In this document: in pieces, positions 9,123-17,519 of the stretch
How the letters are laid out: every line of letters starts with the position of its first letter
Position numbering within the stretch: the first letter of the stretch is position 1
Assembly: GCF_002954265.1 (NCBI RefSeq)
Contig: NZ_PPSL01000001.1
Span: 1,054,001 to 1,118,000 of the forward strand
From: Flavipsychrobacter stenotrophus
GTDB lineage: Bacteria; Bacteroidota; Bacteroidia; Chitinophagales; Chitinophagaceae
Reading direction: 5' to 3'
Length of the DNA stretch: 64,000 nucleotides
Position numbers and translations under genes: made by a program
The notes under the pieces: model-generated
The model's database searches: none
Told to the model about the DNA's origin: nothing
Seen by the model: only the letters and a program-made list of their open reading frames with translations

Positions 9123-9158
9123 GCCTCATTCTCCCTTTGGAAAGGGCCGGGGTGAGGC
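9123..9158. repeat. Nested inverted-repeat intergenic element
   Basis: Outer arms GCCTCA / TGAGGC enclose an inner hairpin CCCTTTGGAAAGGG and a GCCGGGG segment. Elements of this look (CTCCCTTTGGAAAGGGCCGG followed by GGTGAGGC) recur between genes in many Bacteroidota genomes from general knowledge; only one copy is seen in this window. It may be a REP-like sequence. Confidence 0.5.
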
Positions 9159-9235
9159 TCCACAAAAGGCCAACGCCTGTTAGCTAGTTAACAACGAGAA
9201 TACTAAATACTAACACCATCCACTATCTCCGTTTC

Positions 9236-10894
9236 ATGAAGTCCTTAACCACAAAGCTGTCTTCCCGTGTTACCAGGCTGAGTTCATTATGCATGGCCGC
9301 TCTATTCACTAACCAAGCTCTTGCTCGTGTAGGCGGGGCTGGTGGCCATGGTGGCGGAGGTGGCGGGCATAGCAGCGGAGGACATAGCGGTGGCTATTCA
9401 GGCGGTTATGGTCATTCAAGTGGCAGCTATTACGGAAATGGTGGTAGTGGCGGCGGAGGCATTGGTTTCATTATTTTGATCATTGTGGTGGTGATCATTA
9501 TTTTAATAATCAAGAATGTTAAACCAAAGGCCGCCAACGCCACCCGCGACCTGCCACCATCTAAACCATTCCCCGATGGTCTGGACACCAACAAGGTTGC
9601 CCATTCTTTTATGGCTATTCAGGACGCATGGCAACGTCAGGATCTGAAAGAGGTAAGAAAATGGCTTTCCGATGGTATGTACCAAAGGTTGACCACCCAA
9701 TTCAGAATGATGGAGTTGCTTGGCCAAAGCAATATACTCAGCAACATTCGCATCCACGGCATATCAGCAGGGAACTCCGGCTCAGATAGTCAGTATCGTA
9801 CGGCAGAAGTAGCTATCGCATTTTCCATTGACGATAGCTTTGTAAGCAATAAGTACCCTCAGTTCAATGAATCTTTCAGGGGAGATACGGCAACCGAGTA
9901 CTGGACATTCATAAAGCGCGCAGATAGTGCCGGAGAAAAGAATCTGTATGACAATAACAATTGCCCCAACTGTGGTGCAGTGTTCGAAGTAAAGATGGGC
10001 GAAATAAGTCGTTGCAGCAATTGTAACACACTTACCAACAGTGCCGCTTACGACTGGGTGCTGAGCGAGATCACGCAGTCTGATGATTATACAGGAGGCG
10101 CTGGCCTAAGCCATAGTTATGAGTTGAGGGAGCTCATGGCTGGCGATCCTTTCTTTGCTGTTCAGCGTATGGAAGATATAGCCTCAAATGTCTTTATGCA
10201 GGTGGCAGAGGTACTGGCAGGCAAGGATAAAAAACGATTGACAAGATTCTCAGAACCCGAGATGGCACAGGCTATCCTGGCAAAAAGAGAAAGCCTTGGC
10301 CTGTTTCTTTGGGACAGAATGTACCTCAATGCGGTTACACTTGCAGGGTATACAGTAGACGCTGAACTCATCCGGCTCTCATTTGATATCACTTATACGT
10401 ACAGAAGAGTAAGATTAAGTGGGAATACAATTACAATGTTAGACCCAGATTTTGTCACCGATGGATGCTCATTAGAACTGTCCCGCAACAAAAACATACA
10501 GCACAAAGCCACCACTGGCGAAACCGTGTTCAGCTACGAGTGCAGTGCTTGCGGTGCACCATTTACCGACACCACCCACGATAAATGTACCTATTGCGAT
10601 GCGCCGGTAGTCGATAAGCAGACCAACTGGGTTTTGACCAACATTACCTGGCAGGCAGGTCATGCAGACCACACCAACTACAATACCACAGGCAGCGACA
10701 ATAGCAGCGATTACGGTACCGCATCCCTCATTGCAGGTGCCGCAGCGGCAATGTTATTGTTCAACAATTCAAATGACGATAACTCCGGCTCTGGCAACGA
10801 TAATAATGATCACCCAGAAAACGACAACAACTGGGGAGACGACAATGACGACGATAGTTCTGACAGCGACGGTGATAGTAGTGATAGCGATTAG
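9236..10894 (+). CDS. TIM44-like membrane protein with two zinc ribbons
   Basis: 552 residues. A Gly/His/Ser-rich segment (~32-78) follows an N-terminal hydrophobic signal, then comes one strong membrane helix (GFIILIIVVVIIILIIK, ~80-96). Residues ~115-240 and ~310-420 match the TIM44-like fold (DAWQRQDLKEVRKWLSDGMYQR; later VMQVAEVLAGKDKKRLTRFS), each followed by a zinc ribbon: CPNCG...CSNCN and CSACG...CTYCD. The C-terminus is an Asp/Ser/Asn-rich acidic tail. The gene follows the SPFH gene by 142 bp on the same strand. Bacterial TIM44-like/zinc-ribbon proteins are thought to work in membrane quality control; the present role is inferred from this pairing. Confidence 0.8.
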   Translation: MKSLTTKLSSRVTRLSSLCMAALFTNQALARVGGAGGHGGGGGGHSSGGHSGGYSGGYGHSSGSYYGNGGSGGGGIGFIILIIVVVIIILIIKNVKPKAANATRDLPPSKPFPDGLDTNKVAHSFMAIQDAWQRQDLKEVRKWLSDGMYQRLTTQFRMMELLGQSNILSNIRIHGISAGNSGSDSQYRTAEVAIAFSIDDSFVSNKYPQFNESFRGDTATEYWTFIKRADSAGEKNLYDNNNCPNCGAVFEVKMGEISRCSNCNTLTNSAAYDWVLSEITQSDDYTGGAGLSHSYELRELMAGDPFFAVQRMEDIASNVFMQVAEVLAGKDKKRLTRFSEPEMAQAILAKRESLGLFLWDRMYLNAVTLAGYTVDAELIRLSFDITYTYRRVRLSGNTITMLDPDFVTDGCSLELSRNKNIQHKATTGETVFSYECSACGAPFTDTTHDKCTYCDAPVVDKQTNWVLTNITWQAGHADHTNYNTTGSDNSSDYGTASLIAGAAAAMLLFNNSNDDNSGSGNDNNDHPENDNNWGDDNDDDSSDSDGDSSDSD

Positions 10895-11173
10895 TTGAAC
10901 TTATTGGCCTCTGTTGTGTCTTCCGACCAACAGCCATCGGGCGGGTCGTCTTTTAGACACCCGCTCTCCGCTCTCCGCTCTTTCGCTCGCCGCCCTCCCA
11001 CCCATCGGTCACAATCGGGCATAACCCAAAACCACAACCACATGAAAAACAACACATTACACCAAACCAATGCCCGATTCAAATTTTGTTTCAATCGGGT
11101 ATCACCCAATTAATTGCCAAATTGTCAAATTGCCGAATTGTCAAATTGCAAATTCACCTAACTTTGAAACAGT
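10895..11173. repeat. Intergenic region with inverted and direct repeats
   Basis: AATCGGGCAT (11013-11022) is inverted at 11070-11079, and CAATCGGGTATCACCC (from 11092) repeats the first copy with small changes. Next to it, at 11118-11150, AAATTG units recur about every 9-10 bases (AAATTGTCAAATTGCC, GAATTGTCAAATTGC). The frame after the upstream TAG stop stays open for 72 codons, but the translation is low-complexity and unlike a protein. Confidence 0.55.
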
Positions 11174-12076
11174 ATGATTCTGGAACGCCCTATAGCCGAT
11201 AATTTAGAACTGATTGCCCGCCAGGTGGTGGAAGGCTTTATTATCGGGCTGCATAAAAGCCCATTTCATGGTTTCTCGGTAGAGTTCGCCGAACACAGGC
11301 TCTATAACCCTGGCGACCCGCTGCGCTATATCGACTGGCGTGTTTTTGGCCGGACGGATAAGCTATTCATCAAGCGTTTTGAGGAAGAGACCAACCTCCG
11401 TTGTTGCCTGGTTATTGATACCTCATCATCTATGCAGTTTCCGCAAGACGAGAAGAAGGTAAATAAACTACAATTTTCCTGCATAGCTGCCGCCAGCCTT
11501 ATACAATTATTAAAGAGACAATTGGATGCTGCTTCTCTGGTACTGTTCGATGATAAGGTCAATTACTTTTCGCAATGTCGCTCTGCTCACAGCCATTACA
11601 GGCAACTGACCACCGAGCTGCAGAATACCCTTTCTTATCAGTCAGCAGATAAGAAGACGAATACCGCGGCAGCCCTCCACCTCATAGCCGAGCAAATGCA
11701 CCGCAGATCACTGGTGGTCATTTTTAGCGATATGATTGACGAGGCCGATGATGTCGACGCACTATTTTCTGCACTTCAACACCTGCGCTACAATAAACAT
11801 GAGGTCATACTTTTCCATGTTATGGATGGCAGCCAGGAACTCGACTTTGAATTTGAGAACAGGCCCTATGAGTTTGTAGATATGGAAAGCGGAGACAGAA
11901 TAAAACTACAGCCACAGCAGATAAAGGAACAGTACGTAAACCGAATGAAAGAATTTCAGCAGGTGATAGAGAACAAGTGCCACCAGTACCAGATAGACAG
12001 GATAAAAGTGGATCTTTCTCAACCCGTAGACGAGGTTTTACATGCTTTTTTGGTCAAGAGAAATAAATTAATGTAA
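11174..12076 (+). CDS. DUF58 domain protein (vWA-like)
   Basis: 300 residues. The N-terminal half carries the DUF58 signature GFSVEFAEHRLYNPGDPLRYIDWRV (residues 36-60; only the first and last parts are diagnostic here), followed by a von Willebrand A-like domain with the MIDAS start DTSSSM (~79-84) and VIFSDMIDE. DUF58 proteins are usually paired with a MoxR AAA+ ATPase and act in protein-complex maturation or cell-envelope functions, but no MoxR gene is adjacent. It follows the SPFH/TIM44 pair on the same strand after a repeat-rich gap. Confidence 0.85.
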   Translation: MILERPIADNLELIARQVVEGFIIGLHKSPFHGFSVEFAEHRLYNPGDPLRYIDWRVFGRTDKLFIKRFEEETNLRCCLVIDTSSSMQFPQDEKKVNKLQFSCIAAASLIQLLKRQLDAASLVLFDDKVNYFSQCRSAHSHYRQLTTELQNTLSYQSADKKTNTAAALHLIAEQMHRRSLVVIFSDMIDEADDVDALFSALQHLRYNKHEVILFHVMDGSQELDFEFENRPYEFVDMESGDRIKLQPQQIKEQYVNRMKEFQQVIENKCHQYQIDRIKVDLSQPVDEVLHAFLVKRNKLM

Positions 12077-12092
12077 TTATTAGATTTTTACC

Positions 12093-12247
12093 TACCTTTG
12101 CAACCCTTTTGGGAGTTGAGAAGAAGAGTTGTGCATTGTAGTTTCATGAGGTTAGGATTGGTGTTCGATCCAATTAATTGAGAATAAAATAGTTAACTCG
12201 CCAACAACCTCCAAACCGGGAACTGTTAGCTGCCAATATTAGAGGTG
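12093..12247 (+). promoter_or_regulatory. Promoter and 147-nt leader of yceD-rpmF-plsX
   Basis: TACCTTTG at 12093-12100 matches the Bacteroidota -7 consensus TAnnTTTG; no clear TTG -33 element is seen. Transcription would begin about 12105, leaving a leader of roughly 140 bases. The leader holds ATTGG/CCAAT arms around 12157-12174 and an AGAGG ribosome-binding-like run just before the start. A structured control element is possible but not shown. Confidence 0.55.
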
Positions 12248-12820
12248 ATGAAACACAATCGGGAATTTGAAATAGCTTGGCAGGGGTTAAAACCAGGACC
12301 TCAGACTTACATATACGATATTGATGATCGTTTTATGCAGGAAAGAGAAGTTGATGATAGCTTCACCAACTGGAAAGCCCAGGTGAAATTGACTTTTGAT
12401 AAACATGAAAGTTTTTTCATGTTGCACTTTGACATAGGAGGAAAACTGACTGTTCAGTGCGACCGTTGCGGAGACGATTTTGAACTTGATCTTTGGGATG
12501 AATTTAACCTCATCATTAAGCTCACCAGCGAGGAAGCCGGCACTATCGAAGACGAAGACGATGTGGTATTTATACCCAGAAGTGAAACCGTTATCGATAT
12601 CAGTAATTGGATGTATGAATTCTTGTTGCTTAGTGTACCTTTGCAGCATATACATCCCGATCATGCAGACGGCACATCAGGTTGCAACGCACAGGCGCTC
12701 AATTTGTTAGACCAGCTTTCTGAGATCGACGAGCCAAAAGCCAATCCGTTGTGGAAAGGTCTGGAGTCGATAAAAATTGAAAAAACTTCTTCGTCAAAAA
12801 CGAAAAAAGAAAAGAAATAG
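12248..12820 (+). CDS. yceD: YceD-family protein (DUF177)
   Basis: 190 residues. The ATG at 12248 is preferred to the GTG immediately before it. The family hallmark is the CDRCGDDFELDL zinc-binding-like motif (~73-84), followed by an acidic stretch (EEAGTIEDEDDV) and ISNWMYEFLLLSVPLQHIH, which matches the DUF177 C-terminal core with P-x-x-x-x-H. YceD is linked to 23S rRNA accumulation and almost always precedes rpmF, as here. Translation ends with TAG TAG TAA in tandem, giving tight termination 68 bp before rpmF. Confidence 0.88.
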   Translation: MKHNREFEIAWQGLKPGPQTYIYDIDDRFMQEREVDDSFTNWKAQVKLTFDKHESFFMLHFDIGGKLTVQCDRCGDDFELDLWDEFNLIIKLTSEEAGTIEDEDDVVFIPRSETVIDISNWMYEFLLLSVPLQHIHPDHADGTSGCNAQALNLLDQLSEIDEPKANPLWKGLESIKIEKTSSSKTKKEKK

Positions 12821-12888
12821 TAGTAAATTTCCTGTTCTGAACAGGGTGATATAAATAGTAATAAATAACAAACAATAAATAAAGTAAG

Positions 12889-13104
12889 ATGCCTAATCCT
12901 AAAAGACGCCACTCACAACAAAGGGGTGCAAAACGCAGGACACACTACAAAGCTTTCGCAGAAACGTGGAGCACAGACGGAACAACAGGTGAAACTCACC
13001 TGCGCCACCGCGCACACTGGGTAGAAGGTAAACTTTTCTACAAAGGAAAATTGGTAATTGACAATGCACCTGCTGCTGCTGCTGAAGGTGAAGCTAATCA
13101 ATAA
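12889..13104 (+). CDS. rpmF: 50S ribosomal protein L32
   Basis: 71 residues starting MPNPKRRHSQQRGAKRRTHY, the conserved basic L32 N-terminus. The usual zinc cysteines are absent, as in the C-minus form of L32. A short Ala/Glu-rich C-terminal tail is typical of Bacteroidota. It sits between yceD and plsX, the conserved order linking translation and phospholipid synthesis. Confidence 0.97.
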   Translation: MPNPKRRHSQQRGAKRRTHYKAFAETWSTDGTTGETHLRHRAHWVEGKLFYKGKLVIDNAPAAAAEGEANQ

Positions 13105-13119
13105 ACATATTTTCGCTTG

Positions 13120-14100
13120 ATGAAAATAGGGCTGGATATCATGGGCGGAGACTACGCTCCTGCCGAAGCTATTAAGGGTGTGCGATTGTTCTTAGAACAA
13201 TCGCACGATTCTAATGTACACCTCGTGCTGATTGGCAACAAGGATGCAGCAAAACCATTTATGTCTGAGCTGGAACCTTTCCAGGGCAGATTTACTTTGG
13301 TAGATGCTCCTGAGATCATAGGCATGCATGAGCACCCCACCAAAGCTTTAAAGGAAAAACCAAACTCTAGTATATCTATGGGTTTTGGCATGCTCCTGAA
13401 GGGTAAGGTTGATGTGTTTATGAGTGCAGGCAATACCGGTGCTATGCTGGTAGGGTCTATGTATTCAGTAAAAGCGATCGAAGGCGTTTTACGTCCAACT
13501 ATTGCTTCTCCTATTCCTCGTCTCGATGGCAAATTTAATTTGCTGCTCGATGTAGGCATCAATGCCGACTGCAAACCGGAACACCTGGTACAGTTTGCCC
13601 AATTGGGTAGCCTGTATTCAAAGCACGTACTGGGTATGGAAAACCCTCGTGTGGCATTACTCAACATTGGCGAGGAAGAAGGCAAGGGCAACCTGCTGGC
13701 GCAAAGCACCTATCCTCTGTTAAAAGAGTGCCAGGGTATCAACTTCGTAGGTAATGCAGAAGGTCGTGATGTTTTCACCAACAAAGCAGAAGTAATTGTT
13801 TGCGAAGGTTTTGCTGGTAACGTTATGCTGAAGATGGCAGAGTCATTATACGACATCCTGGCTATTCAGAAAGGCTTTAAGGATCCATTCCTTGAAGACT
13901 TTAACTTCGAAAAATATGGCGGTACTCCTATTCTCGGTATCAATGCTCCGGTTATCATTGGTCATGGCATAAGCCACGCCCTTGCTTTCCAGAACATGAT
14001 AAAAGTAGCCGAAAAAATAGTTAGCTCTAACCTTACCGATTTGATCAAAGAACAGTTCAAACAGCAGGTAGATACCCCTACAGAGGCCGCAAATAACTAA
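13120..14100 (+). CDS. plsX: Phosphate acyltransferase PlsX
   Basis: 326 residues. ATG at 13120 is chosen over the TTG just before it; the gene lies 15 bp after rpmF. PlsX makes acyl-phosphate from acyl-ACP for the PlsY step of phospholipid synthesis. Signatures: IGLDIMGGDYAP, STGALVG-type AGNTGAMLVG (~105-114), RPTIASPIPR, LLDVGINADCKPEHLVQFA, LLNIGEEEGKGN, and CEGFAGNVMLKMAE. The usual next gene fabH is absent; instead a terminator follows. Confidence 0.96.
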   Translation: MKIGLDIMGGDYAPAEAIKGVRLFLEQSHDSNVHLVLIGNKDAAKPFMSELEPFQGRFTLVDAPEIIGMHEHPTKALKEKPNSSISMGFGMLLKGKVDVFMSAGNTGAMLVGSMYSVKAIEGVLRPTIASPIPRLDGKFNLLLDVGINADCKPEHLVQFAQLGSLYSKHVLGMENPRVALLNIGEEEGKGNLLAQSTYPLLKECQGINFVGNAEGRDVFTNKAEVIVCEGFAGNVMLKMAESLYDILAIQKGFKDPFLEDFNFEKYGGTPILGINAPVIIGHGISHALAFQNMIKVAEKIVSSNLTDLIKEQFKQQVDTPTEAANN

Positions 14101-14122
14101 TAAGAACACATTTTATTTTCTA

Positions 14123-14151
14123 TAAGAGATAGCTGCAAAAGCTATCTCTTA
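14123..14151. terminator. Terminator after plsX
   Basis: Perfect 12-bp stem (TAAGAGATAGCT with AGCTATCTCTTA), 5-base loop, then ATTTTTG. It separates plsX from the convergent GIY-YIG-like gene. Confidence 0.8.
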
Positions 14152-14179
14152 ATTTTTGTGTGTGCATACCGAATGAGCA

Positions 14180-14527
14180 CTACATGTTATAACCCGCTTC
14201 CCCAGAGGGTCCCAATGTATCTAGATACATACCCTCCAACACCTTTAATTCTTTCTTATAATCCATCACTTTGTCCACTTCCTCTTCTAATTCAGATAGT
14301 ATCTCAAAGACAAACTTGTCTTCCCCATATTCATTCCAATCATTTTGTAACAATTGGTTTTGATGGCTATCAAATTTCAGAGATGTGCGGTTTCTATTAA
14401 ATGCAGCCTTAATGTTCACGCTATTGCTTAACCATATTTTCCCATTTATGATATTTCTTATCTGAAACACCCCCATCTTAAACTTCAGTAGTTTGTATGA
14501 CTCTTTTAATTCCTGTTTTGTTTTCAT
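14180..14527 (-). CDS. GIY-YIG-like protein with altered active site
   Basis: 115 residues. The segment MGVFQIRNIINGKIWLSNSVNI (residues 18-39; key residues GVF, NGKIWLS) aligns with the GIY-YIG nuclease core, where GxY...NGKxYIGxS is usual. Here the two Tyr positions are Phe and Trp and the second Gly is Ser. The Arg-rich helix (NRNRTSLKF) and WNEYGEDKFVFEIL remain. The same substituted form, GVFQIRN with NGKI, is familiar in Bacteroidota, so it may be a stable non-nuclease or DNA-binding relative. No partner gene is evident. Confidence 0.7.
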   Translation of the reverse strand: MKTKQELKESYKLLKFKMGVFQIRNIINGKIWLSNSVNIKAAFNRNRTSLKFDSHQNQLLQNDWNEYGEDKFVFEILSELEEEVDKVMDYKKELKVLEGMYLDTLGPSGEAGYNM

Positions 14528-14534
14528 GCTTTGT

Positions 14535-14966
14535 TTATGAAACGGATAATATTTCTAATAGTAGCTCTTCCAGCTGAACTATCTTCTTTGTTTTAGATAC
14601 AGGCAAAACCGCATTGGCTGCATACATTGCTGCTTTCATCGATACGTTATATAGCTCCTCTCCGGCAGGGGCCAATACAACGTAGCTCACCCTTGCATCG
14701 TGCTCGTTAGCTTCCCGGCCAACCAACCCGCGTTTTTCAAGTGGTGCCAATGTACGGGTGATACCCGATGCCGTAATGCCCATTTGCTCGGCAAGGTCTA
14801 TGCGACGCAGTTTGTTGCCGGGAGCATTAGACAGGTAATGAAGAATAATAAAATCATTAAAGCTGAGGCCATGTACGCTTAGGTTAGCGTCAAACTTGCG
14901 AGTGACGACTGTCTGTAATTTGGCTAAAGCGAGTATAATACTTAATGTTCGATTTTGTGCGCTCAT
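14535..14966 (-). CDS. MarR-family transcriptional regulator
   Basis: 143 residues from MSAQNRTLSIILALAKL. An upstream ATG would lie inside the operator palindrome, so it is rejected. The winged helix-turn-helix is clear: GLSFNDFIILHYLSNA, LRRIDLAEQMGITASGITRTLAPLEKRGLV (recognition helix) and the wing HDARVSYVVLAPAGEEL (~85-103), where D-x-R is the MarR wing signature. It likely represses its own promoter through the 42-bp palindrome immediately upstream. The inducer and other targets are unknown; no efflux or oxidoreductase gene is adjacent. Confidence 0.9.
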   Translation of the reverse strand: MSAQNRTLSIILALAKLQTVVTRKFDANLSVHGLSFNDFIILHYLSNAPGNKLRRIDLAEQMGITASGITRTLAPLEKRGLVGREANEHDARVSYVVLAPAGEELYNVSMKAAMYAANAVLPVSKTKKIVQLEELLLEILSVS

Positions 14967-15008
14967 ACATTTGCAATATACTTGATTAGTCAAGTATATT
15001 GCAAATGT
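14967..15008. promoter_or_regulatory. Perfect palindromic operator of the MarR gene
   Basis: Two 19-bp arms (14967-14985 and 14990-15008) are exact inverted repeats around TTAG. The inner part, TACTTGA-TTAG-TCAAGTA, looks like known MarR half-sites. Each arm also ends in a -7 box: TACATTTG reads outward on both strands. The minus-strand copy (15009-15002) would start the marR transcript near 14996, so a bound dimer would block it directly. Confidence 0.8.
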
Positions 15009-15087
15009 AAATCAATTCTATTAACGGGCAAAAAAAATAAAGGCAACCCAAATGGATCGCCCTTATGTCTTCTAATGTTTATTAGAA

Positions 15088-15831
15088 CTACATCACTCCC
15101 TTCAGCATGTTCTTCAACTCCTTCCCACCCGACTCTGATATTGGGAAGTTGCGGTAATTGGTCCTTACTTCATCACTGGTTATTTCGTTCACAAAAGATA
15201 GTTGAACCACCTCAGCTCTGTTTACCTGCACAAACTGATTATGTATACTCTTTGGAATAATATGCTGCATAGTTTTCTGTAATGAGCTTCTAATAAGGTA
15301 TTCGGCTTTATCAGACGCATTAAACACACTTACATAATTCTTTTGAGAAGTGATATACACTACATCTTTCCATTCGATCTTTTTATACCTGCTGCCATGC
15401 TTTACAAAAAAGAAACTAAAGTTTTCTTCAGCTACCTTTTCCGGAGCGCCAGTATTATTACTGAAATTATTAATAGCGTTTTGTATGGCTACAAACAGCG
15501 AACTGGCATTGATAGGCTTAGTAAGGTAAGCCGAAGGATTGGCAACCGAAGCCTCTTTAACATCATGATAATCGCCTGATGTTACGAAAATAAATGGCTT
15601 TTTATACATCTTATGCAGCACCTTCCCAAGCTCTATACCACCGCCACGGCTATCCAGGTTAATATCCATCAATACAAGGTCATAATCGCAGGCAGAAAAT
15701 GCAGCCAAAGCATCTTTTACTGTGCTGACGGCCTTAACAACAGAGAACCCAAAATTTTCGAGCAGCAGGCTAAGGTTATGTACCCATATATCCTCATCCT
15801 CAACAATAAGAATTGAAATTACTTGTTCCAT
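15088..15831 (-). CDS. LytTR-family response regulator (orphan)
   Basis: 247 residues. The receiver domain (1-125) has the acidic pocket EDED, phosphoacceptor Asp56 in LMDINL, Ser in VTSG and Lys in TKPI. The C-terminal LytTR DNA-binding domain (~140-240) has FVKHGSRYKKIEWKDVVYI and the typical QVNRAEVV region. Unlike the pair near 44-46 kb, no histidine kinase flanks it, so the partner must be encoded elsewhere. It is probably regulated separately from the downstream marR gene, which has its own promoter. Confidence 0.9.
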   Translation of the reverse strand: MEQVISILIVEDEDIWVHNLSLLLENFGFSVVKAVSTVKDALAAFSACDYDLVLMDINLDSRGGGIELGKVLHKMYKKPFIFVTSGDYHDVKEASVANPSAYLTKPINASSLFVAIQNAINNFSNNTGAPEKVAEENFSFFFVKHGSRYKKIEWKDVVYITSQKNYVSVFNASDKAEYLIRSSLQKTMQHIIPKSIHNQFVQVNRAEVVQLSFVNEITSDEVRTNYRNFPISESGGKELKNMLKGVM

Positions 15832-16177
15832 ATAAGCGGTGATAATAGTTGTACCCAGATTTTCTTAGTTCATCCTCATTTATCAGGCATCCACACTCCG
15901 TAAAAAATATTATACGACGTGAATGGCTACATTTATTTTGATAGTTTCCGCCCGGGTACAGAAGGCGGATAACATCAAGCAAATCAAGGCGAAAGATAGA
16001 AAATTTTCGGCTACTTAACCACACAATAACAAATATCTTATTGTAAAAATGATTTATCAACCCACAAAATCAGCAATTTCTCGCTTCCCTTAAAACCGCT
16101 TTCTGACGCATCATGCATTTCAACACTTTCTCGTTTCAACATTTCCACTTTCAACATTTTCACTCTTTCACATTAGC
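15832..16177. other. Gene-free gap with pyrimidine-rich repeats
   Basis: 346 bp between the start of the LytTR gene and the stop of dprA. No ORF is supported. The left part probably holds the LytTR promoter. At 16118-16172, TTTCAACA/TTTCCACTTTC units recur (TTTCAACACTTTC, TTTCAACATTTCC, TTTCAACATTTTC), a low-complexity spacer of a type seen at several other gaps in this window. Confidence 0.6.
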
Positions 16178-17290
16178 TCACGCCATTCTGTAATTCTTAC
16201 CCGGCAGGGTTTTAATTAATCCCTGCATCTCTAAACCCAGCAATGTTGCTGCCAGCATAGAGCTTGGCAACCCTGTATGGTGAAACAATTCATCGGAATG
16301 TACCGTATCTTTTGTTTGCAAGAGGTCTACTATTTGCTGTTCTTCTGGCGTAAAATTGATAAATAGCTGCTTCTGAACAGGCTTCTTTTTCTTTTTATCC
16401 GTCCAGTTCATCAACTGTAATAAATCATCAGCTTTAGTGATCATGTGCGCCATGTTACAGCGGATAAGGTCATTACAGCCTGCACTGCGGCTATCATTCA
16501 CCCGACCAGGGTAGGCCATAACCTCTCTGTTATAGCTGGCCGCCATTTTAGCGGTTATCAATGCCCCACCGGACACGCTGCTTTCCACAACCACAGTTAC
16601 ATCACTCATGCCCCCAACTATTCGATTTCTCATCGGGAAATTTCCCCTGTCGGGTAACGTCCCGGAAGGAAACTCAGTAAGCACTCCGCCATGTTCCACC
16701 ATTTGGCGCGCCAATGCCTGGTGGCTATAGGGATATACTCTATCCAACCCATGCCCCAGTACCCCAACATTGGCTATACCCGCCGCTACAGACTTTTTAT
16801 GAGCTATGGCATCTATACCCAACGCCAGTCCGCTTACCACAAGCAAGTTATCAACGGCCCTTAGTTCGTCAATTAACTCTTCTGTTAATTGCTGCCCATA
16901 GTCGGTATTCTTCCGCGTTCCAACTATAGCTACTACCCGCTCTGCATCAAGGTTGGCATTACCTTTATAAAATAGTAGCAGTGGCGCATCACTGCAATTA
17001 GATAGTCTTTTAGGAGCGTTCTTATTCAGCAACAGTACCTGTACATTATTCTTCAACACAAATGCCAGTTCCTTTTCTGCCTGCCTTTGCACATCGGCCT
17101 CTCTTACCGCCCTGGCCTTTACCTCTCCAATTCCTTCTGCGTTCTTTAAATCTTTAAGCGGACACTTAAATATATCTTTGGCAGAGCCAAAATGATCGAG
17201 CAGGGCACGACCCATTTTTGCGCCAATACCGGGCACCATTGTTAACGCTAGTTGATAGTATAGTTCTTCATGCTCTTCTTTTGGCAGCAT
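16178..17290 (-). CDS. dprA: DNA-processing protein DprA
   Basis: 370 residues from MLPKEEHEELYYQLAL; an earlier ATG adds 11 unlike residues. An N-terminal helix-hairpin-helix (VPGIGAKMGRALLDHFG, GIGEVKARAV) precedes the Rossmann-like DprA domain (~105-295): AIVGTRKNTDYGQQL, VVSGLALGIDAIAHK, LGHGLDRVYP, EFPSGTLPDRGNFPMRNRI, VVVESSVSGGALITA, PGRVNDSRSAGCNDLI. A C-terminal winged helix (~310-370) matches the DML1-like domain. DprA loads RecA on incoming single-stranded DNA during transformation. No other competence gene is in the window. Confidence 0.95.
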   Translation of the reverse strand: MLPKEEHEELYYQLALTMVPGIGAKMGRALLDHFGSAKDIFKCPLKDLKNAEGIGEVKARAVREADVQRQAEKELAFVLKNNVQVLLLNKNAPKRLSNCSDAPLLLFYKGNANLDAERVVAIVGTRKNTDYGQQLTEELIDELRAVDNLLVVSGLALGIDAIAHKKSVAAGIANVGVLGHGLDRVYPYSHQALARQMVEHGGVLTEFPSGTLPDRGNFPMRNRIVGGMSDVTVVVESSVSGGALITAKMAASYNREVMAYPGRVNDSRSAGCNDLIRCNMAHMITKADDLLQLMNWTDKKKKKPVQKQLFINFTPEEQQIVDLLQTKDTVHSDELFHHTGLPSSMLAATLLGLEMQGLIKTLPGKNYRMA

Positions 17291-17519
17291 ATTTGCATAG
17301 TATATAACAGGGCAGGATAACAAAGCAAAACCAGCCCAATGGTGATAGTAAATGAGTAAGGAAACAAAAATAAAAGTTGAAAGGGAATTATCATGATTAC
17401 AGGCTTACTTTATTTATTCACATTGCAGACCAATACCCGAAACTCGACCAATAACACTATACTGCATTTGTTTTAAGCCATCAAATATTGCACATTTGTA
17501 GTACTTAACCTCAATAAAC

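Noticed and set aside
10895-11113. In-frame 72-codon extension after the TIM44 gene's TAG
   Set aside because: The translated sequence is low-complexity and includes intergenic repeats; not protein-like.
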